From contig CBDUXZ010000013.1 of the NCBI GenBank assembly GCA_965371325.1, forward strand, positions 1 through 14,015: a DNA stretch of 14,015 nucleotides, given 5' to 3'. A program made the translations under genes and the position numbers. This document shows, piece by piece, positions 7,620 through 14,015 of this stretch (within the stretch, counting starts at the first letter, position 1; every line of letters starts with the position of its first letter). The stretch is from CBDUXZ01 sp965371325 [NCBI: uncultured bacterium] (GTDB taxonomy: Bacteria; JAUYMQ01). A model generated the notes under the pieces. The model was not told the origin of the DNA, made no database searches, and worked only from the letters and a program-made list of their open reading frames with translations.

Positions 7620-10600
7620 CTACTTGCAGGGCAAAAACCGCACGGTGGTCTCCATCTCTTCGAGCACATGGCCGAGGGCCAAAACCGTCTCGTCGATCTC
7701 CTTCTCCGTTGTTCGGTGAGACAGGGAGAACCTTACCGCGCAGTGAGCATCCCTGGCCGTCTTCCCCATGGCGGTCAGCACATGCGTCGGTTCCGGGGAG
7801 CCCGATTTGCACGCCGACCCGGAGGAGAGTGAGACCCCGTACTGATCAAGCGCTACTACCAATGATTCGCCCCGCAGATCGGGAAGCGTCAGGTTGAGCG
7901 TATTGGGCAGGCGGTGCTTCCGGTGGCCGTTGAGTCTCGCTTTTGGAACCACCATCCGAACGCCCTTCTCGAGTTTGTCCCTCAGCGCGCGCATCTTCTC
8001 CGCGCTCCTCAGGGAACCCTCGGCGAGCTCGGCGGCCTTGCCCATGCCGACTATGGCGGGGACGTTCTCCGTGCCGGCCCTCAGTCCTCCCTCCTGCTTT
8101 CCCCCCTGGATGAGCGGCTCGATTTGCACGCCCTTCTTCACATACAGGGCGCCGACGCCCTTGGGACCGTGAAACTTGTGGCCGGAGATGCTGAGCAGAT
8201 CCACATCGAGATCGTCGACGTCTACCTCAATCTTGCCGATCGCCTGCACGGCATCGGTGTGGAACAGAGCCCCCCTCTCATGGGCGATGGCGCATAGCTC
8301 CCTGATGGGCTGGACGGTGCCGACCTCGTTGTTGGCCATCATGATCGACACAAGAACCGTTTCGTCTCTGATGACCTGCCTCAGCTTTTCGGGTTCGACG
8401 AGACCGTCGCTGTTCACATCGAGGTAGGTGACACGGCAACCAATCTTCTCCAGGAACCGGCTTGCGCTGAGAATGGCCGGGTGCTCGATGGCGGAGGTGA
8501 TGAGGTGTTTCTTCTTCGCCCAGTTGGCGAAAACGACGCCCTTGAGGGCGAGATTGTCGGATTCAGATCCACCCCCGGTGAAAACGATCCGGCGCGGGCG
8601 GGTGCCGAGCAGCCCGGCCACCTGGCGGCGGGCGGTTTCCAGGGCTTCCCGCGCATTGCGCCCCGCCCCATGAATGCTCGACGGGTTGCCGAGGGCGGCG
8701 TCCAGATAGGGCAGCATCGCCTCCCGGACCGCGTCTGCGACGCGGGTGGTGGCGTTGTTATCGAGATATATCTGATCGGGCACCCGTTTGCGGATCTTCG
8801 CGTGCGCCGGTTGAGGGCTCCGCAGCGTGGCCGGCGTCGACGCGGAACGCCGGGTGGCGACCGTTCCCTCTTCGAGCTTGCTCACTTCGCAGAGCAGCGA
8901 TTTGTAGACCGGGAAACCGGAGATCTCATCGTAGTTGCCGAGATCGGTCAACTCGTTGACATTCCACTCGCGCCATGCCTCGGGCCCCACGGGTGTACCC
9001 CCGCCCATGTTGCACTCGATGGCGCCCTCCACAATGTCCTCTGTAACGCGCACCCGGAAGGGCACCGTCCCTCGCGGCGTACGCACCTCGATGAGATCGC
9101 CTGTCCGGATCCCCCTCTCCTCGGCGTCCTTCCGGTTCATCTCCACCGTCGGCTCGGGGTTATCCTTAAGAAGTCCCTTGATTCCGTGGTGCTGCGAACG
9201 GAAGTCGGTCTGGGGGCGGGCGCCGGAGTTGAAGATCAGCGGGTATGCCTGCGCTACCTTCGGACTTCCGAAGGGGCCTTCGACAGGCTCCACATACCTG
9301 GGCAGCGGCTCGTAGCCGTACTCCTCCAGGGTGCTGGACCAGATTTCGAACTTGCCCGTGGGCGTTTCGAAACCCGGCTTGCCGTCGGCGCGCAGACCGC
9401 CCTTCTGCCACTTCTTGTATTCCATCATGGGCGTCGCGATCTTGACCCAGCCGCCAGCTTCCTTCACCTGCTCGAGTGTGTAGCCCGAGCCCTCGAGCGC
9501 AAAGCGGATCATCTCCTCTTCGGTTTGCGGATAGAGCTCCCCGTAGCCGAGCCGTTTCGCCAGCTCCGCCATGATCAGATAATCGTTGCGGGCCTCTCCC
9601 ACCGGCTCGACGATCTTTTCGCGGAGCCTGAATATCGGGCCGTAGACCATATAGGAATCGATCTCGAACATGGTCGTCGCAGGCAGGACTATGTCCGCGT
9701 AGGCGGAATCAGCCGTCAGCTGGCGGTCGATGCAAACCAGAAAATCCAGTTTAGCCAGCGTTTCTCGCCACACGGGTGTCTGGGGCCAGGAGGTGAGCAG
9801 GGATGCGCCATGAATGATGAGCCCCCTGATGCTGTATGGATCCCCGTCAAGGACCGAGGGAACGAGGCCGCTGGCGTGTGACTCGCCGCGGTAGTGGCTG
9901 TAGATCGGAAACTTGTCCCGCGCCAGCGCGAGATCGGGATTCGGGTTCGGCTGATTGCAGCTGCGATTGATCGGGAAATGATTGTTCAGCATGGCAAGCC
10001 CGACACCGCCCGGCACGTCGAGTTGCCCCGCGAGGGCGAAGAGGGTATGCACCGCCCGGATCGCCTGAATGCCGCTGTTGGAGTATTCAAGACCGGTGTA
10101 CATCACGGGGCAGGCGCCGCCCGCGTTGCAGATTCGGCGAGCCAGATCCCGAATGGTTTCCGCCGGGACGCCGGTGATAGTCTCGGCCACTTCGGGCCGG
10201 AAGTGCTGGACGTAGGTGCAGAGCTCGTCGAAGCCGTGGCACCAGTTCTCCGCAAAGTCCTCGTCGTAGAGCTCCTCATCGATCATCACGCCGATCATGC
10301 TGAGCGCGAGAGCGCCATCACTACCCGGACGAATGGGAACCCATCGCGCTCCGGTGCGTGAAACCGTCTCGGAGCGGCGCGGATCGATGACCACGATGTC
10401 CGCGCCCCTCTTGGCTGCCGCCTCGAGTCGCGACATGTCGAGCGGCGGCGAGTCCGTCGCCGGATTGGTTCCCCAAACAACCAGCATCTCGGCGTTCTCC
10501 ATATCCGCGTACATGTTCACGAGCATTCGGCCCATGGTGACGTGCGGCGCAATCATCGCGAAGGAGACGTAGCAGAGGGCGCCCACCCCCATGCTGTTTG

Positions 10601-11021
10601 GAGAACCGAAGGGGAACAGAACGCTGGACGCGGATGAGACGGCCACGTCCCTGGGCTGGAACATGTCGCACAACGACAGCTCGAAGGCGCCGCGGCCCGT
10701 ATAAACGGCCGCCGCTTCAGGACCGGATTCCGATTTTATTTTCTCCAGGTTCCGAACGATCGTCTCGTAGGCTTCATCCCAGGTGATTCGCTCGAAGGCG
10801 TGGGTCCCCTTCGGCCCGACCCGCTTCATGGGGTACTCGAGCCGATGCTCCTTCGAGTAGACGATCTCCGGAGCGTGCTTTCCGCGGCGGCAGATCATCC
10901 CAAGGGGGTGGCTGCTGTCGGGTCTGATATCCGTCAGCTTGCCGTCTTTCAATCGCACTTCCACCCAGCATCCGGCCGGACAGATGCCACAGATGCCGGG
11001 TTTCCAATCCGGTGCGCCCAT
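7620..11021 (-). CDS. Fusion: molybdopterin oxidoreductase (FdhA/PhsA-like) + class I cysteine desulfurase (NifS/IscS-like)
   Basis: A single 1133-codon frame encodes two complete enzymes. Residues 1-715 form a molybdopterin-dependent oxidoreductase of the DMSO reductase superfamily. A [4Fe-4S] site is given by C11, C14, C18 and C44, followed by RRGK. SPNSMGVGALCYVS places Cys150 at the usual Mo-ligand position, and VVWGTNPATDSPP, IDPRRSETVSR, RPGSDGALAL and the late HHGIKGLL/NVNELTD segments are typical. A linker rich in Ala, Ser, Thr, Arg and Pro (about 717-749) leads to a cysteine desulfurase. It has LDNNATTR (753-760), catalytic-type His847, NNEVGT (897-902), HTDAVQ (921-926), PLP lysine K949 in SGHKFHGPKG, RAGTEN (981-986) and persulfide Cys1071 in SSGSACKSG. 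No Tat signal is present, so it is cytoplasmic. The ATG follows a strong GGAGGAA six bases upstream. Substrate is unknown (formate dehydrogenase-like or related). It converges on feoB and diverges from the GMC gene. Confidence 0.9.
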   Translation of the reverse strand: MGAPDWKPGICGICPAGCWVEVRLKDGKLTDIRPDSSHPLGMICRRGKHAPEIVYSKEHRLEYPMKRVGPKGTHAFERITWDEAYETIVRNLEKIKSESGPEAAAVYTGRGAFELSLCDMFQPRDVAVSSASSVLFPFGSPNSMGVGALCYVSFAMIAPHVTMGRMLVNMYADMENAEMLVVWGTNPATDSPPLDMSRLEAAAKRGADIVVIDPRRSETVSRTGARWVPIRPGSDGALALSMIGVMIDEELYDEDFAENWCHGFDELCTYVQHFRPEVAETITGVPAETIRDLARRICNAGGACPVMYTGLEYSNSGIQAIRAVHTLFALAGQLDVPGGVGLAMLNNHFPINRSCNQPNPNPDLALARDKFPIYSHYRGESHASGLVPSVLDGDPYSIRGLIIHGASLLTSWPQTPVWRETLAKLDFLVCIDRQLTADSAYADIVLPATTMFEIDSYMVYGPIFRLREKIVEPVGEARNDYLIMAELAKRLGYGELYPQTEEEMIRFALEGSGYTLEQVKEAGGWVKIATPMMEYKKWQKGGLRADGKPGFETPTGKFEIWSSTLEEYGYEPLPRYVEPVEGPFGSPKVAQAYPLIFNSGARPQTDFRSQHHGIKGLLKDNPEPTVEMNRKDAEERGIRTGDLIEVRTPRGTVPFRVRVTEDIVEGAIECNMGGGTPVGPEAWREWNVNELTDLGNYDEISGFPVYKSLLCEVSKLEEGTVATRRSASTPATLRSPQPAHAKIRKRVPDQIYLDNNATTRVADAVREAMLPYLDAALGNPSSIHGAGRNAREALETARRQVAGLLGTRPRRIVFTGGGSESDNLALKGVVFANWAKKKHLITSAIEHPAILSASRFLEKIGCRVTYLDVNSDGLVEPEKLRQVIRDETVLVSIMMANNEVGTVQPIRELCAIAHERGALFHTDAVQAIGKIEVDVDDLDVDLLSISGHKFHGPKGVGALYVKKGVQIEPLIQGGKQEGGLRAGTENVPAIVGMGKAAELAEGSLRSAEKMRALRDKLEKGVRMVVPKARLNGHRKHRLPNTLNLTLPDLRGESLVVALDQYGVSLSSGSACKSGSPEPTHVLTAMGKTARDAHCAVRFSLSHRTTEKEIDETVLALGHVLEEMETTVRFLPCK

Positions 11022-11052
11022 CTCTAGTTCCTCCGTTTTTGGCCCAGGTCCG

Positions 11053-11132
11053 TTTCCTGGCGAGATTGGCAGCTATTCATCAGCCTCGCCCTGGCGAGCG
11101 CGATCGCGTGGTGAGGCCCTCTTGCCAGGAAA
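11053..11132. repeat. 9-base inverted repeat upstream of the fusion gene
   Basis: TTTCCTGGC (11053-11061) is perfectly complementary to GCCAGGAAA (11124-11132), with 62 bases between. CCTGGCGAG also occurs twice as a direct repeat (11056-11064 and 11090-11098), the second copy inside the tight palindrome CTCGCC-CT-GGCGAG (11085-11098). Paired operator sites for the fusion gene promoter are possible, but chance in GC-rich DNA is not excluded. Confidence 0.3.
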
Positions 11133-11261
11133 GGAACGTTTTGCCGAATGCCGCGTTCCACCGGCAGGCGCTTCTGGTTCGAAATCCTTGATCAACTTCC
11201 GGAGATGGTCAAGCCGGACTCGTCGCGGCACGTCCCCCCGCCAGGGGCCCGAATCGTTGCG

Positions 11262-11298
11262 TGTGGAAAAGTTTACACAGAATGGGAAAATTTCTCCC
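11262..11298. promoter_or_regulatory. Two adjacent operator-like palindromes
   Basis: TGTGGAAAAGTTTACACA (11262-11279) is symmetric at 7 of 9 pairs. GGGAAAATTTCTCCC (11284-11298) is symmetric at 6 of 7 pairs around a central base. Their centres lie about 20 bases apart, close to two helical turns, so dimers would bind the same face. The first resembles CRP/FNR-family or LacI-family sites only loosely. They sit between two divergent promoters and may control either. No regulator gene is in the window. Confidence 0.4.
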
Positions 11299-11349
11299 CA
11301 AAAGGCGCTTGGAACGGCGGAGCGAGGCGCGTGCGTGAGCGCCGGGACC

Positions 11350-11379
11350 TTGCGAGCACTCCCCCGCGAGGCGCATAAT
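11350..11379 (+). promoter_or_regulatory. Possible sigma70-type promoter of the GMC oxidoreductase gene
   Basis: TTGCGA (11350-11355, 4/6 match) and CATAAT (11374-11379, 5/6 match) are separated by 18 bases and lie about 60 bases before the GMC start codon. Either element alone would be weak. The position and spacing make it the best candidate seen in this direction. Confidence 0.35.
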
Positions 11380-11440
11380 GCCCATGGCTGTAGGGTAACC
11401 CATGTCCATGTGAGCGGGATGAGTAAACAGGAGGGACGGG

Positions 11441-13078
11441 ATGATGCAACAGCCGTACGATTTTGATTTCATCGTCATCGGTTCGGGTTTCGGCGGAAGC
11501 GTGTCAGCCCATCGCCTGACAGAAAAGGGATACAGGGTCGGCGTGCTGGAGATGGGTAAGCGCTACGGGCAGGATGATTTTCCGGAAACGAACTGGGAGT
11601 CGCGGAAGTACTTCTGGGGTCCGTTGCTGAAGCTCCATGGGTTCTTCCGTATGACGCTTTTCAGGCACGTCTGGGTGTTGAGCGGTGTGGGCGTTGGCGG
11701 AGGCTCACTGGTTTACGCCAATACGCTGCTGGTTCCCCCCGACAAGGTCTGGGATGATTCCAAGTGGAACCAGTTGAAAGAGTGGAGAAGCGTCATACCG
11801 CCGTTCTTCGATACGGCCAGGAAGATGCTGGGCGTAACGACCAATCCTTATCTCGGCCCTGCGGACAAACTGTTGCAGATGGCGGCAAAGGAGCAGGGTG
11901 TCGGGGAGACGTTCTATCCGACCGAAGTGGGCGTGTACTTCGGGGAGAACGGAAAGAATGCGCCGGATCCCTACTTCAACGGTGAGGGACCCGAGCGGGC
12001 CGGATGCACCCTCTGCGGTGGTTGCATGGTCGGCTGCCGTTACAACGCGAAGAACACCCTGGACAAGAATTATCTTTTCTTTGCGGAGAAGAACGGGGCA
12101 AAAGTCATTCCGGAAACGATGGTCATCGATGTCAAACCCGTGGACGGCGTGGCCGACGGCAGCCGCGGCTACGAGGTGGAGACCGTCAGTTCGACGCGCC
12201 GCTCAAGCGGGAAGAAGGTACTTCGCGCCAGGGGGATCGTGTTCGCGGGCGGCGTCCTGGGAACGGTCAAGCTTCTTCTCGATGCGCGCGAGAAGGGCTC
12301 GCTTCCGAATCTGAGCGAACAGGTTGGGAACTACGTTCGGACAAACTCAGAATCGATCATCGGGGTGAGAACGCCTGACAAGAAAATTGATATGTCCGAC
12401 GGGATCGCGATTGGCTCAGGAATATATCTCGATGAGAATACCCATATCGAGGCTGTCCGTTATCCGAACGGCTCAGATTCGATGGCGGCTATCTCCACGC
12501 TCCTGACCCATGGCAAACCTGGAATCAGTCGAATCTTTTCCTGGCTGGGGGCCATTCTCAAAAGCCCGTTGAAGTCCCTCAAAATCCTGAACCCGATCGG
12601 CTGGGCTCGATCGACGATCATCCTGCTGGTCATGCAAACCCTCGACACGCATATCAGGCTGCGGCGTAAGCGCTCAATCTTTCCCCCTTTCCGGAAGAAG
12701 CTGCAGACGGAGACGGACGGCAGGGGGATCCCCACATACATACCGGCCGCCAATCTGTTCGCGGAGAAGATGGCGGAGCAAATCAACGGAACGCCGACGA
12801 CGGCCCTCACGGAGATCCTTTTCAATGTCCCGACTACCGCACACATTCTGGGCGGAGCAGTCATGGGCGCCGATGAACGGGATGGTGTGATCGATAGCCA
12901 GAATCGGGTTTTCAATTACAAGAACATGTATGTCTGCGATGGCAGCATGATAGGCGCGAATCTCGGTGTTAACCCCAGCCTTTCGATCACCGCGCTTTCA
13001 GAGCATGCCATGAGCTATATCAAGCCGGCCTCAGAGGCCGGTTGGGACGAAACCGGTACAACCGCCGAACGAAATTGA
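11441..13078 (+). CDS. GMC-family FAD oxidoreductase, cholesterol-oxidase-like
   Basis: A flavoprotein of 545 residues that oxidises an alcohol or sterol-like hydroxyl. The FAD-binding dinucleotide fold is IVIGSGFGGSVSAHRL (G14, G16, G19), followed after the second strand by LEMG (E37). GVGVGGGSLVYANTL is the second FAD-contact region. C189, C192, C195 and C199 form a C-x2-C-x2-C-x3-C cluster in CTLCGGCMVGC, as in actinobacterial ChoD-like proteins. The C-terminal catalytic pair is conserved: H468 in TTAHILGGAVMG and N511 in NLGVNPSLSITAL. These correspond to the His-Asn pair of cholesterol oxidase. No secretion signal is evident. The ATG follows AGGAGGG (11429-11435) by five bases; a second ATG at 11444 is a close alternative. 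The stop overlaps the start of the deacetylase gene. The natural substrate is not known; a hopanoid or lipid alcohol is as likely as cholesterol. Confidence 0.88.
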   Translation: MMQQPYDFDFIVIGSGFGGSVSAHRLTEKGYRVGVLEMGKRYGQDDFPETNWESRKYFWGPLLKLHGFFRMTLFRHVWVLSGVGVGGGSLVYANTLLVPPDKVWDDSKWNQLKEWRSVIPPFFDTARKMLGVTTNPYLGPADKLLQMAAKEQGVGETFYPTEVGVYFGENGKNAPDPYFNGEGPERAGCTLCGGCMVGCRYNAKNTLDKNYLFFAEKNGAKVIPETMVIDVKPVDGVADGSRGYEVETVSSTRRSSGKKVLRARGIVFAGGVLGTVKLLLDAREKGSLPNLSEQVGNYVRTNSESIIGVRTPDKKIDMSDGIAIGSGIYLDENTHIEAVRYPNGSDSMAAISTLLTHGKPGISRIFSWLGAILKSPLKSLKILNPIGWARSTIILLVMQTLDTHIRLRRKRSIFPPFRKKLQTETDGRGIPTYIPAANLFAEKMAEQINGTPTTALTEILFNVPTTAHILGGAVMGADERDGVIDSQNRVFNYKNMYVCDGSMIGANLGVNPSLSITALSEHAMSYIKPASEAGWDETGTTAERN

Positions 13079-14015
13079 GGGCGTGGCTCTTCCATCTTGC
13101 CTCTATCCTGGGCCTGTTGCGTCTCTTCGCATTTCTTAATCGCCGGAAAGTCGCGATTCTCGTTTATCACGGCGTGAGCACCCGGGAGAACTTTTCCGGG
13201 ATCGAAAACTGTGACGGAAAGCACGTCCGTTTATCACGCTTTCGGGAACACCTCCGCCTGATATCAACGCGGTATAATGTGCTTTCCCTCTCCGATCTGC
13301 TGCATGCGCTGAACAACAATCAACCGCTCCCTCCATCCTCGGTGGTCCTGACCTTCGACCACGGCTACGCGAACAACGCGACGGCGGCACTTCCCTGCCT
13401 GCGCGATGCGGGGATGAGCGCGTCGTTTTTCCTGAGCACGTCATATATCGATGCCGAGAGGGGGCTCTGGCACGATCAGATAGAGCAGGTCCTCTGCGCC
13501 AGCCGGAACGAACACGTGCTTGTCCGTCTCGACTCCGATCAATTGCCCCTCCCGCTTGCGACCACGCGGGACCGCCAGCATGCGCTCCGGGTCATTCGCG
13601 AGTTCTGCGGCCAACTTCCCGATGTGGAAAAGAAGCGGTGGTTGACCTCGTTCTTTGAAACCAATGGCATGGAGCGTCCCGGAGCAGAGGGTGATTACCG
13701 CTTCATGACCTGGGACCAGGCCAGGGAAATATATGCGGCGGGCATGTCGATCGGGTCGCAGACCGTATCGCACACGGTCGTCACGAGACTGACCGGACGG
13801 GAGATGCTGCGCGAGTTGAACGAGGCGCGTCTGGCCTGCGAGGAGGCCCTGGGCGTTGCTTGCGACGCTTTCGCATATCCGAACGGCAGGCCGGATGAGT
13901 TCAACGAGGCGAGCGGCGCGCTTCTGCGTCGTCTCGAGTTTTCATGCGGGCTCACAAACGTTCACGGGCTCAATGCCCCCGGCGCCGATCCCTTTACCCT
14001 GAAGCGCATCCATGT
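13075..14015 (+). CDS. Polysaccharide deacetylase (NodB/CE4 family), 3' end outside window
   Basis: A carbohydrate esterase 4 type protein that would remove N- or O-acetyl groups from an envelope polysaccharide. It starts at TTG 13075, whose bases overlap the TGA of the GMC gene, and runs off the right edge after 313 codons; there is no in-frame ATG near the start. TTG 13117 is the other candidate. The N-terminus has a hydrophobic, basic helix (about residues 4-20), so membrane association is likely. VAILVYHGV opens the NodB core. Motif 1 reads TFDHGY (D95, H96) where the family has TFDDG, and motif 2 reads GSQTVSH (Q229, H233) where the family has HxxxH. FAYPNG is the normal motif 3. Catalysis may be altered or lost. 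It is cotranscribed with the GMC gene by overlap and probably belongs to glycan biosynthesis. Confidence 0.82.
   Translation, partial: MRAWLFHLASILGLLRLFAFLNRRKVAILVYHGVSTRENFSGIENCDGKHVRLSRFREHLRLISTRYNVLSLSDLLHALNNNQPLPPSSVVLTFDHGYANNATAALPCLRDAGMSASFFLSTSYIDAERGLWHDQIEQVLCASRNEHVLVRLDSDQLPLPLATTRDRQHALRVIREFCGQLPDVEKKRWLTSFFETNGMERPGAEGDYRFMTWDQAREIYAAGMSIGSQTVSHTVVTRLTGREMLRELNEARLACEEALGVACDAFAYPNGRPDEFNEASGALLRRLEFSCGLTNVHGLNAPGADPFTLKRIH

Larger units (their letters stand above)
11022..11440. other. Divergent intergenic region with operator-like palindromes
   Basis: These 419 bases separate the minus-strand Mo/desulfurase fusion gene from the plus-strand GMC oxidoreductase gene and should carry both promoters. 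I see a 9-base inverted repeat near the fusion gene, two adjacent palindromes in the middle and a possible promoter near the GMC gene. I found no clear promoter for the fusion gene. Short open frames through here have no recognisable protein features. Confidence 0.55.

Noticed and set aside
8481-9881. Long plus-strand open frame of 466 codons inside the Mo/desulfurase gene
   Set aside because: It is antisense to a clearly recognisable enzyme with conserved motifs throughout. Its translation is rich in Arg, His, Gly and Pro with no recognisable fold, as expected of a shadow frame in GC-rich DNA.
10939-11466. Plus-strand frame of 175 codons and minus-strand frame of 89 codons through the divergent intergenic region
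   Set aside because: No recognisable motif or hydrophobic pattern and no convincing ribosome binding site. Both overlap the flanking genes and the palindromes.

Overview
The window looks like a stretch of a GC-rich, Gram-negative bacterial chromosome. Two things suggest this: a heptosyltransferase-type GT9 enzyme at the left edge, and an iron-box-like operator in front of feoAB. FeoAB (ferrous iron uptake) and a cytoplasmic-looking molybdopterin oxidoreductase hint at an anaerobic or facultatively anaerobic life. I cannot name the genus or phylum. No rRNA, tRNA, CRISPR array, transposase or integrase was seen.

Layout. (1) Positions 1-5019 are a surface-polysaccharide or envelope-glycan block. 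It holds a GT9 glycosyltransferase fragment (+), which converges on a two-gene minus-strand operon: a SAM methyltransferase followed by a large GT-C/YfhO-like membrane protein, overlapping by 11 bases. A second SAM methyltransferase of similar architecture diverges from it (+). (2) Positions 5203-7538 are an iron-uptake unit: a sigma70-type promoter, an iron-box-like palindrome overlapping the expected transcription start, a strong leader stem-loop, feoA and feoB. The two genes are joined by an ATGA stop/start overlap. (3) Positions 7620-11021 (-) are one uninterrupted 1133-codon frame. It encodes a [4Fe-4S]/bis-MGD-type molybdenum oxidoreductase (about residues 1-715) fused to a complete class I cysteine desulfurase (about residues 750-1133). 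This is the most unusual feature here. (4) After a 419-base divergent intergenic region with operator-like palindromes comes a GMC/cholesterol-oxidase-like flavoprotein (+). It is followed by an overlapping polysaccharide deacetylase cut by the right edge.

How the parts may work together. The two glycan ends (GT9, GT-C and methyltransferases on the left, deacetylase on the right) suggest an envelope-polysaccharide neighbourhood into which the iron and molybdenum genes are set. The Mo enzyme/cysteine desulfurase fusion suggests a self-supplying sulfuration device. In E. coli, the desulfurase IscS passes persulfide sulfur through FdhD to the Mo cofactor of formate dehydrogenase; here the sulfur source is covalently attached to the enzyme. 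No electron-transfer subunit and no FdhD gene lies in the window, so substrate and redox partner stay open.

Secondary oddities. FeoB has a non-consensus G4 motif (TMID instead of NxxD) and a short linker between its G domain and membrane domain. The deacetylase has substitutions at two canonical metal-ligand positions. One methyltransferase has lost a zinc-knuckle cysteine that the divergent one keeps.
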